Source: Microbulbifer litoralis (GTDB lineage Bacteria; Pseudomonadota; Gammaproteobacteria; Pseudomonadales; Cellvibrionaceae). Taken from it: 64,000 bases of DNA. Below, piece after piece: positions 9,611 to 18,519 of this stretch; position 1 is the first letter of the stretch, and each line of letters opens with the position of its first letter. The notes below the pieces were generated by a model. The model had not been told where the DNA came from, did not search any database, and worked only from the letters and a program-made list of their open reading frames with translations. The translations under genes were made by a program, and so were the position numbers. Where the stretch lies: positions 248,001-312,000 of the forward strand of contig NZ_JALKCV010000003.1 of the NCBI RefSeq assembly GCF_023634065.1, written 5' to 3'.

Positions 9611-10678
9611 ATGCGCCGCACTCTCTGGACACTGCTGCTCTGCAGCGCGATGCCACTGACAGCCGCTGAATCGCCCGGCACCCCCATGACCAACGCCGCA
9701 TCGACCGCTGCCGAGGTGACGGTGGAGGTCCATCGGGATCTGCGCTGGGCCAGCCCCGCCGGTGTCTCGCTGACAGCAGATATCTTCCAACCCACAGGTG
9801 ATGGTGATGGCGACAGCTATCCGGTGGTGGTGATCTACCACGGCGGTGGCTGGCTGGTGAACGACAACAGCATCATGGACGCCACCGCCCGCTACCTGGC
9901 GGAACAGGGCGAGTTCGTGGTCGCCAACATGAACTACCGGCTGCTGGTGGACAATGGCAACCAGACGTTGATGAGTGAAATCATCGAGGATGTGTTCGGC
10001 GGCCTGCTTTGGGTCAAGGACCATATCGCCGACTACGGCGGCGACCCGGCACGGATCGCGATTACCGGCGACAGTGCCGGCGGCCACCTGGCGGCGATGC
10101 TGCTGACCGCCGGGCGCGACCTGTCCAGCGATGGCTTCACCCGCGCGCGGCAGGCCTTCAAACCCACTTACCTGCCGGAGGGCAGGACCGCCGAGCAGGT
10201 GGCCGCCGCCGACGGCCTGGCGGTGCAGGCGGCGGTACTCAGCTACGGCGCCTTCGATCTCTACTCCGCCGCCAGGGGCGGTTTCGAAACCGAGGCCAAC
10301 GGCTTCTGGCAGTGGGCCGGCGCCAAACCGCGCGGCATCTTCTGCGACAAAATCAGTCCGGAACAGGACCCCGATCTCTACCGCGCGGTGTCACCGCTGT
10401 ACCGGATTCCAAATGCCGACGAATACCGGCTGCCACCGGTGTTTGCCCATGTCGGCAGCGAGGACAAAACCACACCGCCGGAGGCGGTCAAGGCGTTCGT
10501 CGACAAGATGCGCGCGGCGGGCCAGCCGATCGAGTACAAGGTCTACCAGGGCAAGAACCACGCGTTTCTGGATACCGGCTGCAACGAGTTTCTCGGCAAC
10601 TGTTTCGAGGAGGATGCGCCGGATACGCTGGACGATATGATTGCGTTTTTCGACCGGCACCTGCGCGCGAAGGGTTGA
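9611..10678 (+). CDS. Secreted alpha/beta hydrolase (esterase/lipase, HSL-like)
   Basis: 355 residues with signal peptide MRRTLWTLLLCSAMPLTAA. The oxyanion motif is HGGGW and the nucleophile elbow is GDSAGGHLA. The Asp (GSEDKTTPPE) and His (GKNHAFLD) complete a triad. The pattern fits the hormone-sensitive-lipase branch of carboxylesterases acting on short acyl esters. The start at 9611 (AGGA upstream) is preferred to 9473 because the signal peptide begins there. It is divergent from the FG-GAP gene. Confidence 0.88.
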   Translation: MRRTLWTLLLCSAMPLTAAESPGTPMTNAASTAAEVTVEVHRDLRWASPAGVSLTADIFQPTGDGDGDSYPVVVIYHGGGWLVNDNSIMDATARYLAEQGEFVVANMNYRLLVDNGNQTLMSEIIEDVFGGLLWVKDHIADYGGDPARIAITGDSAGGHLAAMLLTAGRDLSSDGFTRARQAFKPTYLPEGRTAEQVAAADGLAVQAAVLSYGAFDLYSAARGGFETEANGFWQWAGAKPRGIFCDKISPEQDPDLYRAVSPLYRIPNADEYRLPPVFAHVGSEDKTTPPEAVKAFVDKMRAAGQPIEYKVYQGKNHAFLDTGCNEFLGNCFEEDAPDTLDDMIAFFDRHLRAKG

Positions 10679-10686
10679 TATAAAAA

Positions 10687-10948
10687 GGCCGCCCGGCGGG
10701 CGTAATACCGGTCAGTTAAGCTAAAGGCTTGGTAGACGAGATTGTACGGGGCTTTGGCTGGCTTCGGGGCGGCCCTGCTACCGGGTGCAGCCTTGCGAGA
10801 CACGGGCTAGGCGCCCCCCCGTATATACATCCCTGTAGGCTTGTCTGCGAGGTCCCTCTCGCAGACAGTCTCGCAAGGCTGCACCCGGCATCAGGGCCTT
10901 TGCGGCGACAGTGTAGCTTAACTGACCGGCATCAGCCGCCGGGCGGCT
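10687..10948. repeat. Nested palindromic intergenic element (~260 bp)
   Basis: The whole gap between two convergent genes folds on itself. The outer arms are GC-rich (about 10687-10699 with 10935-10948). A perfect 15-bp pair CCGGTCAGTTAAGCT (10708-10722) matches 10915-10929. A perfect 21-bp pair joins 10781-10801 with 10868-10888. A 10-bp inner hairpin (10842-10851/10858-10867) has a 6-nt loop. No ORF of note. It looks like a dispersed MITE/REP-type element that may also act as a bidirectional transcription stop. Copy number elsewhere cannot be seen here. Confidence 0.75.
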
Positions 10949-10982
10949 TTGATACAACGTCTACAACGTCGGGCCGGGCCGA

Positions 10983-12671
10983 TCAGCTTTCGGCTTCCAC
11001 CGTCCGGTTCAGGTCGCCGACCCCGGCTTCCTTCAGCAGCGAGTCCACCAGCGGCGCCATGGCGCGGTGTTTCAGCGCGCTGCCAACGAGTGCCTCCGGC
11101 AGGCTCTGACTGCCGCCATTGCCATCCCCGTCCACCGCGCCGGCGCGATCGCCGACACCGCTCAGCCCCTCGACGGAAATGATCTTCATGCCGTCGATAC
11201 TCTCCATCGGCTTGACGCTCTCGCGGATGATATTGGGCAGGTTCTCGTGCAGGCTGAGCACTTTCTTCAGTGCCACCTGCGCCTCGTTGAGACTGTTCAG
11301 GGCCTCGTTCATCTGGCGCTGGCCCTCGGCTTCCACGGCGTATTTCTCGCGGTCCGCCTCCACTTTGATGCGGGTGGATTCCGCCTCGGCGCTGGCCTGC
11401 AGGCGCAGTGCCTCGGCCTTGTCCTCGGCCGCCGCCTTTTCCGCTTCCGCGGCCACGGTGATCGCAGTTGCCTGGCGCTCGGCCTCTTTCTGCGCCTCGA
11501 TGATTTCGATCTGCTTGTCGCGCTCGGCGACCTCCACATTCTTGGCGGTGTTGACCTGCTCCTCGGCCTTGACCGCCTCCGCCAGCGCCACGTTGGCCTG
11601 CTGGTCTGCCAGCGACTGCTCCTTGGATTTTTCCGCTACCGCAATGGCGCGCTCCTGCTCGGCGATCTCCACGGACTTCTGTTTGGAGATGCGCTGCTCA
11701 TCCAGCACCCGCTCGCGCTCGATCTCCTGCTCCTGCAGGCGTTTCTCCTTCTCGATTTCCAGCAGCCTGGTGGCCTGGTCGGCGGAGATGCGCGACTGGT
11801 CGACCTCCCGCTCGGCCTCGATTTCCGCCTGCCGCGCGGCGCGCTCCTGGGCGGCCAGCTCCTTGGCAATATTCGATTTCTGCGCCGCCTGCCGGTTTTC
11901 GATTTCCCGCTGCTGTTCCAGGTGCGCGTAGCGTTTTTCCTTCTCGATTTCGAGTTTTTCGCGCTCCGCCTCGAGATTTTTCTTCTCGATCTGCACCATG
12001 GTTTCCTGCTCGACGTCGTTGACCTCCTTGCGGCGCGCCTCGATCGAGCGGGTCATGCTGGCCAAGCCCTCGGCGTCGAACACATTGTCCTGGTTGAAGA
12101 ATTCCTTGTGGGTCTGGTCCAGGCCGGTCAGGGAAACCGATTCCAGTTCCAGGCCGTTTTTCAGCAGGTCCTCGGACACCACCTGCTGCACCTTCTGCAC
12201 AAACTGGCTGCGCTGCTCGTGCAGTTCCGCCATTTCCATTTCCGCGGCCACCGAGCGCAGCGCGTCGACGAACTTGCCCTCGATCATCTCCTTCAGCGCT
12301 TCCGGATCCAGGGTGCGCACGCCGAGGGTCTGGGCGGCGTTGGCGATGGCATCGATATCGGGTTTCACCCGCAGGTAGAACTCCGCCAGTACATCCACGC
12401 GCATGCGGTCCTTGGTGATCAGCGCCTGGTGTTCCTTGCGCGATACCGCCAGGCGCAGGGTGTTCATATTGACCGGGATGATTTCGTGCAGCACCGGCAG
12501 CACCAGCGCGCCGCCGTTCATGATCACCTTCTGCCCGCCCATGCCGGTGCGCACGAAGGAGCGCTCCTTGGATGCGCGGGTATACAGGCGCGCGAAAATG
12601 ATGCCGATCAAAATCAGTCCGACGAGCACCGCACCGGCCATCGTCAGGATACTGGAAAGGTTCTGAATCAC
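10983..12671 (-). CDS. yqiK: Flotillin-like SPFH/Band 7 protein (YqiK family)
   Basis: 562 residues. An N-terminal membrane segment (GAVLVGLILIGIIFARLYTRA) is followed by an SPFH domain (about residues 40-210). A very long charged coiled coil rich in Glu/Lys/Ala/Gln (about 225-480) precedes a C-terminal flotillin tail. The start is GTG at 12671 with TATGGAG 8 nt upstream; the longer in-frame ATG would overlap yqiJ. Flotillins scaffold membrane microdomains. The gene is 38 bp downstream of yqiJ, the usual partner. Confidence 0.92.
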   Translation of the reverse strand: MIQNLSSILTMAGAVLVGLILIGIIFARLYTRASKERSFVRTGMGGQKVIMNGGALVLPVLHEIIPVNMNTLRLAVSRKEHQALITKDRMRVDVLAEFYLRVKPDIDAIANAAQTLGVRTLDPEALKEMIEGKFVDALRSVAAEMEMAELHEQRSQFVQKVQQVVSEDLLKNGLELESVSLTGLDQTHKEFFNQDNVFDAEGLASMTRSIEARRKEVNDVEQETMVQIEKKNLEAEREKLEIEKEKRYAHLEQQREIENRQAAQKSNIAKELAAQERAARQAEIEAEREVDQSRISADQATRLLEIEKEKRLQEQEIERERVLDEQRISKQKSVEIAEQERAIAVAEKSKEQSLADQQANVALAEAVKAEEQVNTAKNVEVAERDKQIEIIEAQKEAERQATAITVAAEAEKAAAEDKAEALRLQASAEAESTRIKVEADREKYAVEAEGQRQMNEALNSLNEAQVALKKVLSLHENLPNIIRESVKPMESIDGMKIISVEGLSGVGDRAGAVDGDGNGGSQSLPEALVGSALKHRAMAPLVDSLLKEAGVGDLNRTVEAES

Positions 12672-12709
12672 TTTTTGTTCTCCATATTTTATAGTTTGGT
12701 TGTTGCCGG

Positions 12710-13354
12710 TCAGGCATCGGAGGGCGCGGCGATGACCCGGAAGCCGGATCCCCACGCCTCTACCAGCAGCACCCGATCGCCGCGGCTGAAGGTTTCGTCG
12801 TCGTAGGGTTCCACCATCACATAGTGACTGGTGCCGTATCGGTCGCTGAAGCGCGCCTCGGCCGGCGAGCCCGACGCCGCCTCACCGACGGTGATGACGG
12901 CCACGCAGCCGGCGAAGGTGTCGCGGCCCACGGCTTCGGTACTGTCTCCGAGGGCAAAGCGCCGCAACAGGTTGCCAGCCAGGCGCACCTGCGGCAGCGA
13001 CAGCAGCAGTACCGGCAGTGCCAACAGCCAGGCGGGTAACAGCGCGCCCGCCTGGGATTGCGCCAGCATCTGTATCAGCAGCCCGGTCACGCCGAAGCTG
13101 ACCAGGAAGGCGACCAGCAGAATCAGCGCCGGCACCTCGCCGAAGCGGAGCCATCCCAGCAGCCGCGCCAGCCCGCCACCGGCCCCCGAATCGGGCATCT
13201 CCGCATTCAGGTCCAGGTCCGGCAGCAGGTTGTCGAGCAGGTCCGAGAGGCCGATACCGACCAGCACCATGAACAGCTCCAGCACCGCGATCATCAGCAT
13301 CAGCACCAGCGCGCCGGTAAACAGCTGGTTGCCGTCTTCGAGCAGGAATTCCAT
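12710..13354 (-). CDS. yqiJ: YqiJ-like inner-membrane protein with OB-fold domain
   Basis: 214 residues with hydrophobic segments near residues 12-40, 75-100 and 103-120. A soluble C-terminal beta-rich domain follows (GRDTFAGCVAVITVGEAASG to the end), typical of YqiJ/NfeD-like OB folds. NfeD-like proteins accompany flotillins, and the adjacent yqiK supports this. The membrane topology places the OB domain next to the flotillin platform. Confidence 0.88.
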   Translation of the reverse strand: MEFLLEDGNQLFTGALVLMLMIAVLELFMVLVGIGLSDLLDNLLPDLDLNAEMPDSGAGGGLARLLGWLRFGEVPALILLVAFLVSFGVTGLLIQMLAQSQAGALLPAWLLALPVLLLSLPQVRLAGNLLRRFALGDSTEAVGRDTFAGCVAVITVGEAASGSPAEARFSDRYGTSHYVMVEPYDDETFSRGDRVLLVEAWGSGFRVIAAPSDA

Positions 13355-13662
13355 CAGAAACCGACCCCGGACAAGGCTCTGCGGGGATCATCGTGGATTC
13401 GCCCGTTGCCGCTGCGCGGGGCCCGTCGTTCGTTCATTCATTTCTCCTTCGTCCGGCGCCCGCAGCCAGCGGCCACCGATCGGCGCCAAAGTCCGTACAA
13501 AATTACAGAGACGTCCGAAAGCGATCAATTACACGCTATTACAGCGGAGAGAACGGGACGGGGATAAGGGCAACATGAAGCGCCGGTCACACAGGCCGAG
13601 CCGCTGCCGGCGCGGTGGCTGTGCTTTGCTTTTGGGATGGAACCCGTTTTCACGGTACAGCA
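13355..13662. other. Intergenic region between yqiJ and nadV
   Basis: About 308 bp lie between two divergent genes and must contain both promoters. The part nearest nadV (13495-13560) is more AT-rich than its surroundings. I could not pick a convincing -35/-10 pair, operator or riboswitch. Short open frames here show no family features. Confidence 0.5.
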
Positions 13663-15045
13663 ATGACATCGCACAACCTGATCCTGAACGTCGACAGCTA
13701 CAAGGCCAGCCACTACCTGCAATACCCGCCGGGGGCGGAAAAGGTCAGCAGCTATGTGGAATGCCGTGGCGGCGAGTTTCCGGAGGCGGTGTTTTTCGGT
13801 CTGCAGGCGTTCCTGCGCCAGTACCTGCAGACGCCGATCCATATGGGCGATATCGACGAGGCGGAGGAGATGCTGCACGCTCACGGGCTGCCGTTTCACC
13901 GCGCCGGCTGGGAGCATATCCTCGAGGAGCACGGCGGCCTGCTGCCACTGGAAATCTCGGCGGTGCCGGAGGGCACGCTGGTGCCGCTGCACAATGTGAT
14001 GCTGCAGGTGGTGAACACCTGCCCGGCCTGCTTCTGGCTCACCAGCTATATGGAGACGGCGCTGGTGCGGGCGCTCTGGTACCCGATTACCGTCGCCACC
14101 CAGAGCCGCGGGATCAAGAAGATCCTGGCCCACTACCTGGACGAGACCGCCGACTCCCGCGATTCGCTGCCGTACATGCTGCACGATTTCGGCGCCCGCG
14201 GCGCCACCAGCCTGGAGAGCGCCATGCTCGGCGGCATGGCACACCTGGTGAATTTCCACGGCACCGATACCGTGTCCGGGCTGGTGGCGGCGCGGCGTTT
14301 CTACGATGCGGAGATGGCCGGTTTCTCCATCCCGGCGGCGGAGCACAGCACCATGACCGCCTGGGGCAAAGAGCGGGAGGCGGACGCCTACGCCAATATG
14401 CTCGACCAGTTCGCCGGGCCGGGAAAAGTGGTGGCGGTGGTCAGCGACAGCTACGACCTGTGGTATGCCATCGACAAACTCTGGGGCGGCACCCTCAAAC
14501 AGCGGGTGATCGACAGCGGCGGCACGCTGGTGGTGCGGCCGGATTCCGGCGACCCGGTGCAAATCGTCACCGAAAGCCTGGAGCGGCTGATGAAAATCTT
14601 CGGCGCGAAGGAAAACAGCCGCAGCTACCGGGTGCTGCCGGACTATATCCGCATCATCCAGGGCGACGGCGTCTCGCGCCATTCGATCCCCCAGATCCTG
14701 CAGGCGATGAAAGCGCGCAGGCAGAGCGCCGACAATATTACCTTCGGCATGGGCGGCGAGCTGCTGCAGAAGCTGAACCGCGACATCATGAGCTTCGCCA
14801 TGAAAGCCAGCGCCATCCGCATCGACGGCCGCTGGCACGATGTCTACAAGGACCCGGTGACCGGGCCGGAGAAAAAGTCCAAGCGCGGCCGGCTGGCACT
14901 GATACGCAACACATCCGACGAGATGGAGACAGTGCGCCTGGAAGACCTGGGCGAACGGCAGAACCTGTTGCGACCCGTCTATTGCGACGGGCGCATACTG
15001 GTGGAAAACAGCTTTGAAGCGGTGCGCGAGCGAGCCGAACTGTAA
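13663..15045 (+). CDS. nadV: Nicotinamide phosphoribosyltransferase
   Basis: 460 residues, close in pattern to NAMPT/NadV. N-terminal NVDSYKASHYLQYPPG, HDFGARGATSLESA and FHGTDTVSG are family blocks. The catalytic-loop SIPAAEHSTMTAWGKE contains His228, equivalent to the phosphorylated His of human NAMPT. It makes NMN from nicotinamide and PRPP, the first step of NAD salvage. The ATG at 13663 is chosen because the family N-terminus begins there. No other NAD gene is adjacent. Confidence 0.93.
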   Translation: MTSHNLILNVDSYKASHYLQYPPGAEKVSSYVECRGGEFPEAVFFGLQAFLRQYLQTPIHMGDIDEAEEMLHAHGLPFHRAGWEHILEEHGGLLPLEISAVPEGTLVPLHNVMLQVVNTCPACFWLTSYMETALVRALWYPITVATQSRGIKKILAHYLDETADSRDSLPYMLHDFGARGATSLESAMLGGMAHLVNFHGTDTVSGLVAARRFYDAEMAGFSIPAAEHSTMTAWGKEREADAYANMLDQFAGPGKVVAVVSDSYDLWYAIDKLWGGTLKQRVIDSGGTLVVRPDSGDPVQIVTESLERLMKIFGAKENSRSYRVLPDYIRIIQGDGVSRHSIPQILQAMKARRQSADNITFGMGGELLQKLNRDIMSFAMKASAIRIDGRWHDVYKDPVTGPEKKSKRGRLALIRNTSDEMETVRLEDLGERQNLLRPVYCDGRILVENSFEAVRERAEL

Positions 15046-15383
15046 CCGGTCGACAACCGCCGGGTAGCGCTCGCACAAGACGTGAGCACCTCCACCAGTC
15101 ACGCCGGGAACACCGCAATGTGCACCAAACCGGTCCCCGCATAGCGTTGAATGCCCCGCCACAAGGCACCCCAACCATTCGCCCCCGCCAGCCCTCAACT
15201 CGGCGCTCCAACGCTTTACAAATGCCTGCCGGCAGGATTAGCTGTGCGTTTCGCTCGCAGCCGACACCGGCTGACAAACTGTGTTAGTTTGGAGCGCTGC
15301 AGCCGCCACAACAGCGGACAATAACGATAAACAGCTTCCCGGCCCGGCCCACAAGGCGGAGGTACGGGAGCTCGGGGAGGACA
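15046..15383. other. Intergenic region upstream of the TldD operon
   Basis: About 338 bp without a supported gene. It should hold the end of nadV and the promoter of the nine-gene plus-strand run that follows. A CTGACA box at 15271-15276 is a possible -35, but no clear -10 is spaced correctly. A good ribosome site (GGGGAGGA) sits just before the ATG at 15384. Confidence 0.45.
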
Positions 15384-17009
15384 ATGAAGAGAAGAAATTT
15401 CCTCAAGCTCGCCGGTGCCGGCGGTATCCTGCTGCCGGTCAGCGGTATCGCGGTCTCCGCCGAACAGCTCGCCAGCAACGGCATGGATGCGGGGGACAAG
15501 AAAACCCTCGCCGATATCGTGCTCAATACCGCCCGCAAGGCCGGCGCCAGCTATACCGATGTGCGCATCGGCCGCTACCTGAACCAGTTCCTGCTGACCC
15601 GCGAAACCAACGTCGAGAATATCGTCAACACCGAGTCCTTCGGTGTCGGTATCCGCGTGATCGCCGGCGGCACCTGGGGTTTTGCCGCCACCAATGACGT
15701 GACGCCGGACGGCGTCGCCCGGGCCGCGCGCCAGGCGGTGGCCGTGGCCAGGGCCAACTCAAAACACCAACGCGAGCCGGTACAGCTGGCGCCGGTAGAA
15801 GGTGTGGGCGAGGCCTCCTGGCGGACGCCGATCCGGAAGAATGCCTTGGAGGTACCGATCAGCGAGAAGGTCGACTACCTGATGCATGTGAATGACAGCG
15901 CGCTGAAAGCCGGTGCCAGCTTCGTCAACAGCTCCCTGTACCTGGTCAACGAACAGAAGTATTTCGCCTCCAGCGACGGCTCCTATATCGACCAGGATGT
16001 CCACCGCCTGTGGGCGCCGATGCAGGTTACCGCGGTGGACAAGAAAACCGGTGTCTTCAAGACCCGCGACGGCCTCAGCACGCCGGTGGGCCTCGGCTAC
16101 GAGTACCTGGACGGCCGCGAGGAAGACAAGATTCCCGGCCAGACCACGCTGTACGGCGACTCCTACGATATGGCCGAGGATGCGGTGCTGGCCGCAGAGC
16201 AGGCGAAAGCCAAGCTGTCGGCCAAGTCCATCGACCCGGGCAAGTACGACCTGGTGCTGGAACCCCTGCACCTGCGGCTGACCATTCACGAATCCGTCGG
16301 TCACCCGCTGGAGCTCGATCGCGTGCTCGGCTACGAGGCCAACTACGCCGGCACCTCCTTCGCCACGCTGGACAAGTGGCGCAGCGGCAAATTCCAGTAC
16401 GGCAGCGAGCGGGTGAATTTTTTCGCCGACCGCACACAGCGCGGCTCACTGGGCGCCGTCGGTTACGACGACGAGGGCGTCAAGGCCAAGCACTGGGACC
16501 TGGTGAAGGACGGCATCCTGGTGAACTACCAGGCCACCCGCGACCAGGTACACATGATCGACCAGAAGGAATCCCACGGCTGCTCCTACGCCGACAGTTG
16601 GTCCAGCGTGCAATTCCAGCGCATGCCCAATGTGTCGCTGGCGCCGGGAGAGGAGAAGTATTCGGTCGAGGACATGATCGGCGACGTGGAAAAGGGCATC
16701 TATATCCTCGGCCGCGGCTCCTACTCCATCGACCAGCAGCGCTACAACTTCCAGTTCGGCGGCCAGCTGTTCTACGAGATCAGGGACGGCGAGATTGTCG
16801 GCCAGGTGGAGGATGTCGCCTACCAGTCGAACACGCAGGAATTCTGGAATTCCTGCAGCGCCATCTGCGACGAGAGCGACTACCGGCTGGGCGGCACCTT
16901 CTTCGATGGCAAGGGCCAACCGAGCCAGGTCAGCGCCGTGTCCCACGGCTGTGCGACGAGCCGGTTCGACAATATCAACGTGATCAATACCAAACGCAAA
17001 CTTTCCTGA
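15384..17009 (+). CDS. Tat-exported TldD/PmbA-family metalloprotease, copy 1
   Basis: 541 residues. The N-terminus MKRRNFLKLAGAGGILLPVS is a twin-arginine signal (RRNFLK, then a hydrophobic core), which classical cytosolic TldD lacks. The TldD metalloprotease motif is HESVGH (His302, Glu303, His307), inside LTIHESVGHPLELDRVLGYEANYAGTSF-type family sequence. C-terminal conserved blocks (FWNSC, GGTFFDGKGQPSQ) are intact. TldD/TldE complexes trim unfolded peptides, as with microcin B17 and CcdA in E. coli. Here the protease should act outside the cytoplasm. It is by eye about three quarters identical to the product of 18520-20151 and lies upstream of a TldE-like gene. Confidence 0.92.
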   Translation: MKRRNFLKLAGAGGILLPVSGIAVSAEQLASNGMDAGDKKTLADIVLNTARKAGASYTDVRIGRYLNQFLLTRETNVENIVNTESFGVGIRVIAGGTWGFAATNDVTPDGVARAARQAVAVARANSKHQREPVQLAPVEGVGEASWRTPIRKNALEVPISEKVDYLMHVNDSALKAGASFVNSSLYLVNEQKYFASSDGSYIDQDVHRLWAPMQVTAVDKKTGVFKTRDGLSTPVGLGYEYLDGREEDKIPGQTTLYGDSYDMAEDAVLAAEQAKAKLSAKSIDPGKYDLVLEPLHLRLTIHESVGHPLELDRVLGYEANYAGTSFATLDKWRSGKFQYGSERVNFFADRTQRGSLGAVGYDDEGVKAKHWDLVKDGILVNYQATRDQVHMIDQKESHGCSYADSWSSVQFQRMPNVSLAPGEEKYSVEDMIGDVEKGIYILGRGSYSIDQQRYNFQFGGQLFYEIRDGEIVGQVEDVAYQSNTQEFWNSCSAICDESDYRLGGTFFDGKGQPSQVSAVSHGCATSRFDNINVINTKRKLS

Positions 17010-17033
17010 GGAAACCCAGAACGACTCTTTGTC

Positions 17034-17102
17034 GTCACTCCGGCGCAGGCCGGAGTCCAGCAACCCCCCAGGCAGATGGATTCCGGCATTCGCCGCAATG
17101 AC
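17034..17102. repeat. REP-like repeat pair
   Basis: The segment holds GTCACTCCGGCGCAGGCCGG (stem 17037-17044/17049-17056). About 20 bp further on comes a second, inverted half ending ATTCGCCGCAATGAC. This is the familiar dispersed GTCATTCCGGC-type intergenic repeat. It separates the first TldD gene from the TldE-like gene and may act as an mRNA stabiliser or attenuator within the operon. Confidence 0.65.
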
Positions 17103-17159
17103 AAGCCCTGAGGTTTTTCTGGTCAAGCGAACAACAATAAAGTTTCGGAGCAAACAAAA

Positions 17160-18491
17160 ATGGCAATTTTATCCCGAAGTGAAGCCAAGCAGATTCTCGA
17201 CAAGGTGCTGAAATTCAGCAAGGCGGAAGGGGCCAGCGCGCAGCTGACAGGCGCCGAGACCGGTAATATCCGCTACGCCCGCAACAGCGTGTCCACCAGC
17301 GGCATCGTCAACGATATCGAGCTGGCGGTGGAAGCGCGCTTTGGCAAGAAATCCGGTATCGCCACCATCAACGAATTCAGCGATGCGGCACTGGAGAAGG
17401 TCATGCGCCGCGCCGAGGAACTGGCCAAGCTGTCGCCGGACAACCCGGAATCCATGCCGCTGCTGGGCAAGCAGAAGTACAAGAGCGTGGACGCCTTTGC
17501 CAAATCCACCGCCGGGATCACCCCGGACCAGCGCGCCAAGGCCGCGGCGGATTCCATCATCGCCGCCCGGGAAAAGAAAGTGGTCGCCGCCGGCTACCTG
17601 GAAGACGCGCGCTCCTTTGCCGCGGTAGCCAACAGCAACGGGCTGTTCGGCTACCACGCCGCCACCTCCGCCAATTTCACCGTCACCATGCGCACCGAGA
17701 ACGGCCTCGGTTCGGGCTGGGCGCAGAGCGATGTGACCGACTTCGCCGCCATGAGCACCGGCTCGGTTTCCAGCACCGCGGTCGACAAGGCGGTGCTGTC
17801 CCAGGAAGCGCGCGCGCTGGAGCCCGGCAAGTACACCGTCATTCTCGAACCCGCCGCCGTGTCCGGCCTGGTCGGCTTCATGATGTGGAACTACGATGCG
17901 CGCTCCGCCGATGAGGGCCGCAGTTTCATGAGCAAGAAGGGCGGCGGCAGCCGCATCGGCGAGAAGATGTTCGACAAGCGCGTACATCTCTACTCGGATC
18001 CCGCCGACCTCAACGTGCCGGCACAGCCCTGGTCCGAAGACGACCATATGGCTCTGGAACGGGTCGACTGGATCAAGGACGGCGTGGTGGAAAACCTGCC
18101 GCGCAGCCGCTACTGGGCCAGCCAGTCGGACGACAAGGCGATCCCCACCCCGAGCAACCTGATCATGGTCGGCGGCGATAAATCCACCGAGGAACTGATC
18201 AAGAAGACGCGCCGCGGTGTGCTGGTGACCCGTACCTGGTATATCCGTATGGTCGATCCGCAGTCGCTGCTGCTGACCGGCCTGACCCGCGACGGCACCT
18301 TCTATATCGAAAACGGCGAGATCAAGTACCCGATCAAGAATTTCCGCTTCAACGAAAGCCCGGTGATCATGCTGAACAATATCGAGGACATGGGCCGCGC
18401 CGAACGCGTGGGCATGTACGGTTTTTCCGCCATGATCCCCGCGCTCAAAGTGCGCGACTTCACCTTCAGCAGCCTTTCCGACGCCGTATAA
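17160..18491 (+). CDS. TldE/PmbA-family protein without signal peptide
   Basis: 443 residues. The TldE-type N-terminal half (KQILDKVLKFSKAEGASAQL, ELAVEARFGKKSGIATINEF) and C-terminal half (RRGVLVTRTWYIRMVDPQSLLLTGLTRDG) are clear, and there is no HExxxH motif. This fits the non-catalytic subunit of a TldD/TldE heterodimer. The ATG at 17160 has GGAG upstream, and the protein starts MAILSRSEAKQILDK with no signal sequence, unlike its two Tat-tagged neighbours. If it works with them it may be co-exported in a folded complex; that is inference. Family assignment is firm. Confidence 0.9.
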   Translation: MAILSRSEAKQILDKVLKFSKAEGASAQLTGAETGNIRYARNSVSTSGIVNDIELAVEARFGKKSGIATINEFSDAALEKVMRRAEELAKLSPDNPESMPLLGKQKYKSVDAFAKSTAGITPDQRAKAAADSIIAAREKKVVAAGYLEDARSFAAVANSNGLFGYHAATSANFTVTMRTENGLGSGWAQSDVTDFAAMSTGSVSSTAVDKAVLSQEARALEPGKYTVILEPAAVSGLVGFMMWNYDARSADEGRSFMSKKGGGSRIGEKMFDKRVHLYSDPADLNVPAQPWSEDDHMALERVDWIKDGVVENLPRSRYWASQSDDKAIPTPSNLIMVGGDKSTEELIKKTRRGVLVTRTWYIRMVDPQSLLLTGLTRDGTFYIENGEIKYPIKNFRFNESPVIMLNNIEDMGRAERVGMYGFSAMIPALKVRDFTFSSLSDAV

Positions 18492-18519
18492 CGGCCACAG
18501 CGAAGCGAGGATAAGAACA

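Noticed and set aside
11067-12806. 579-residue open frame on the + strand
   Set aside because: It is the reverse-strand shadow of the yqiK coiled coil; repetitive codons keep the opposite strand open. No motif or ribosome site.
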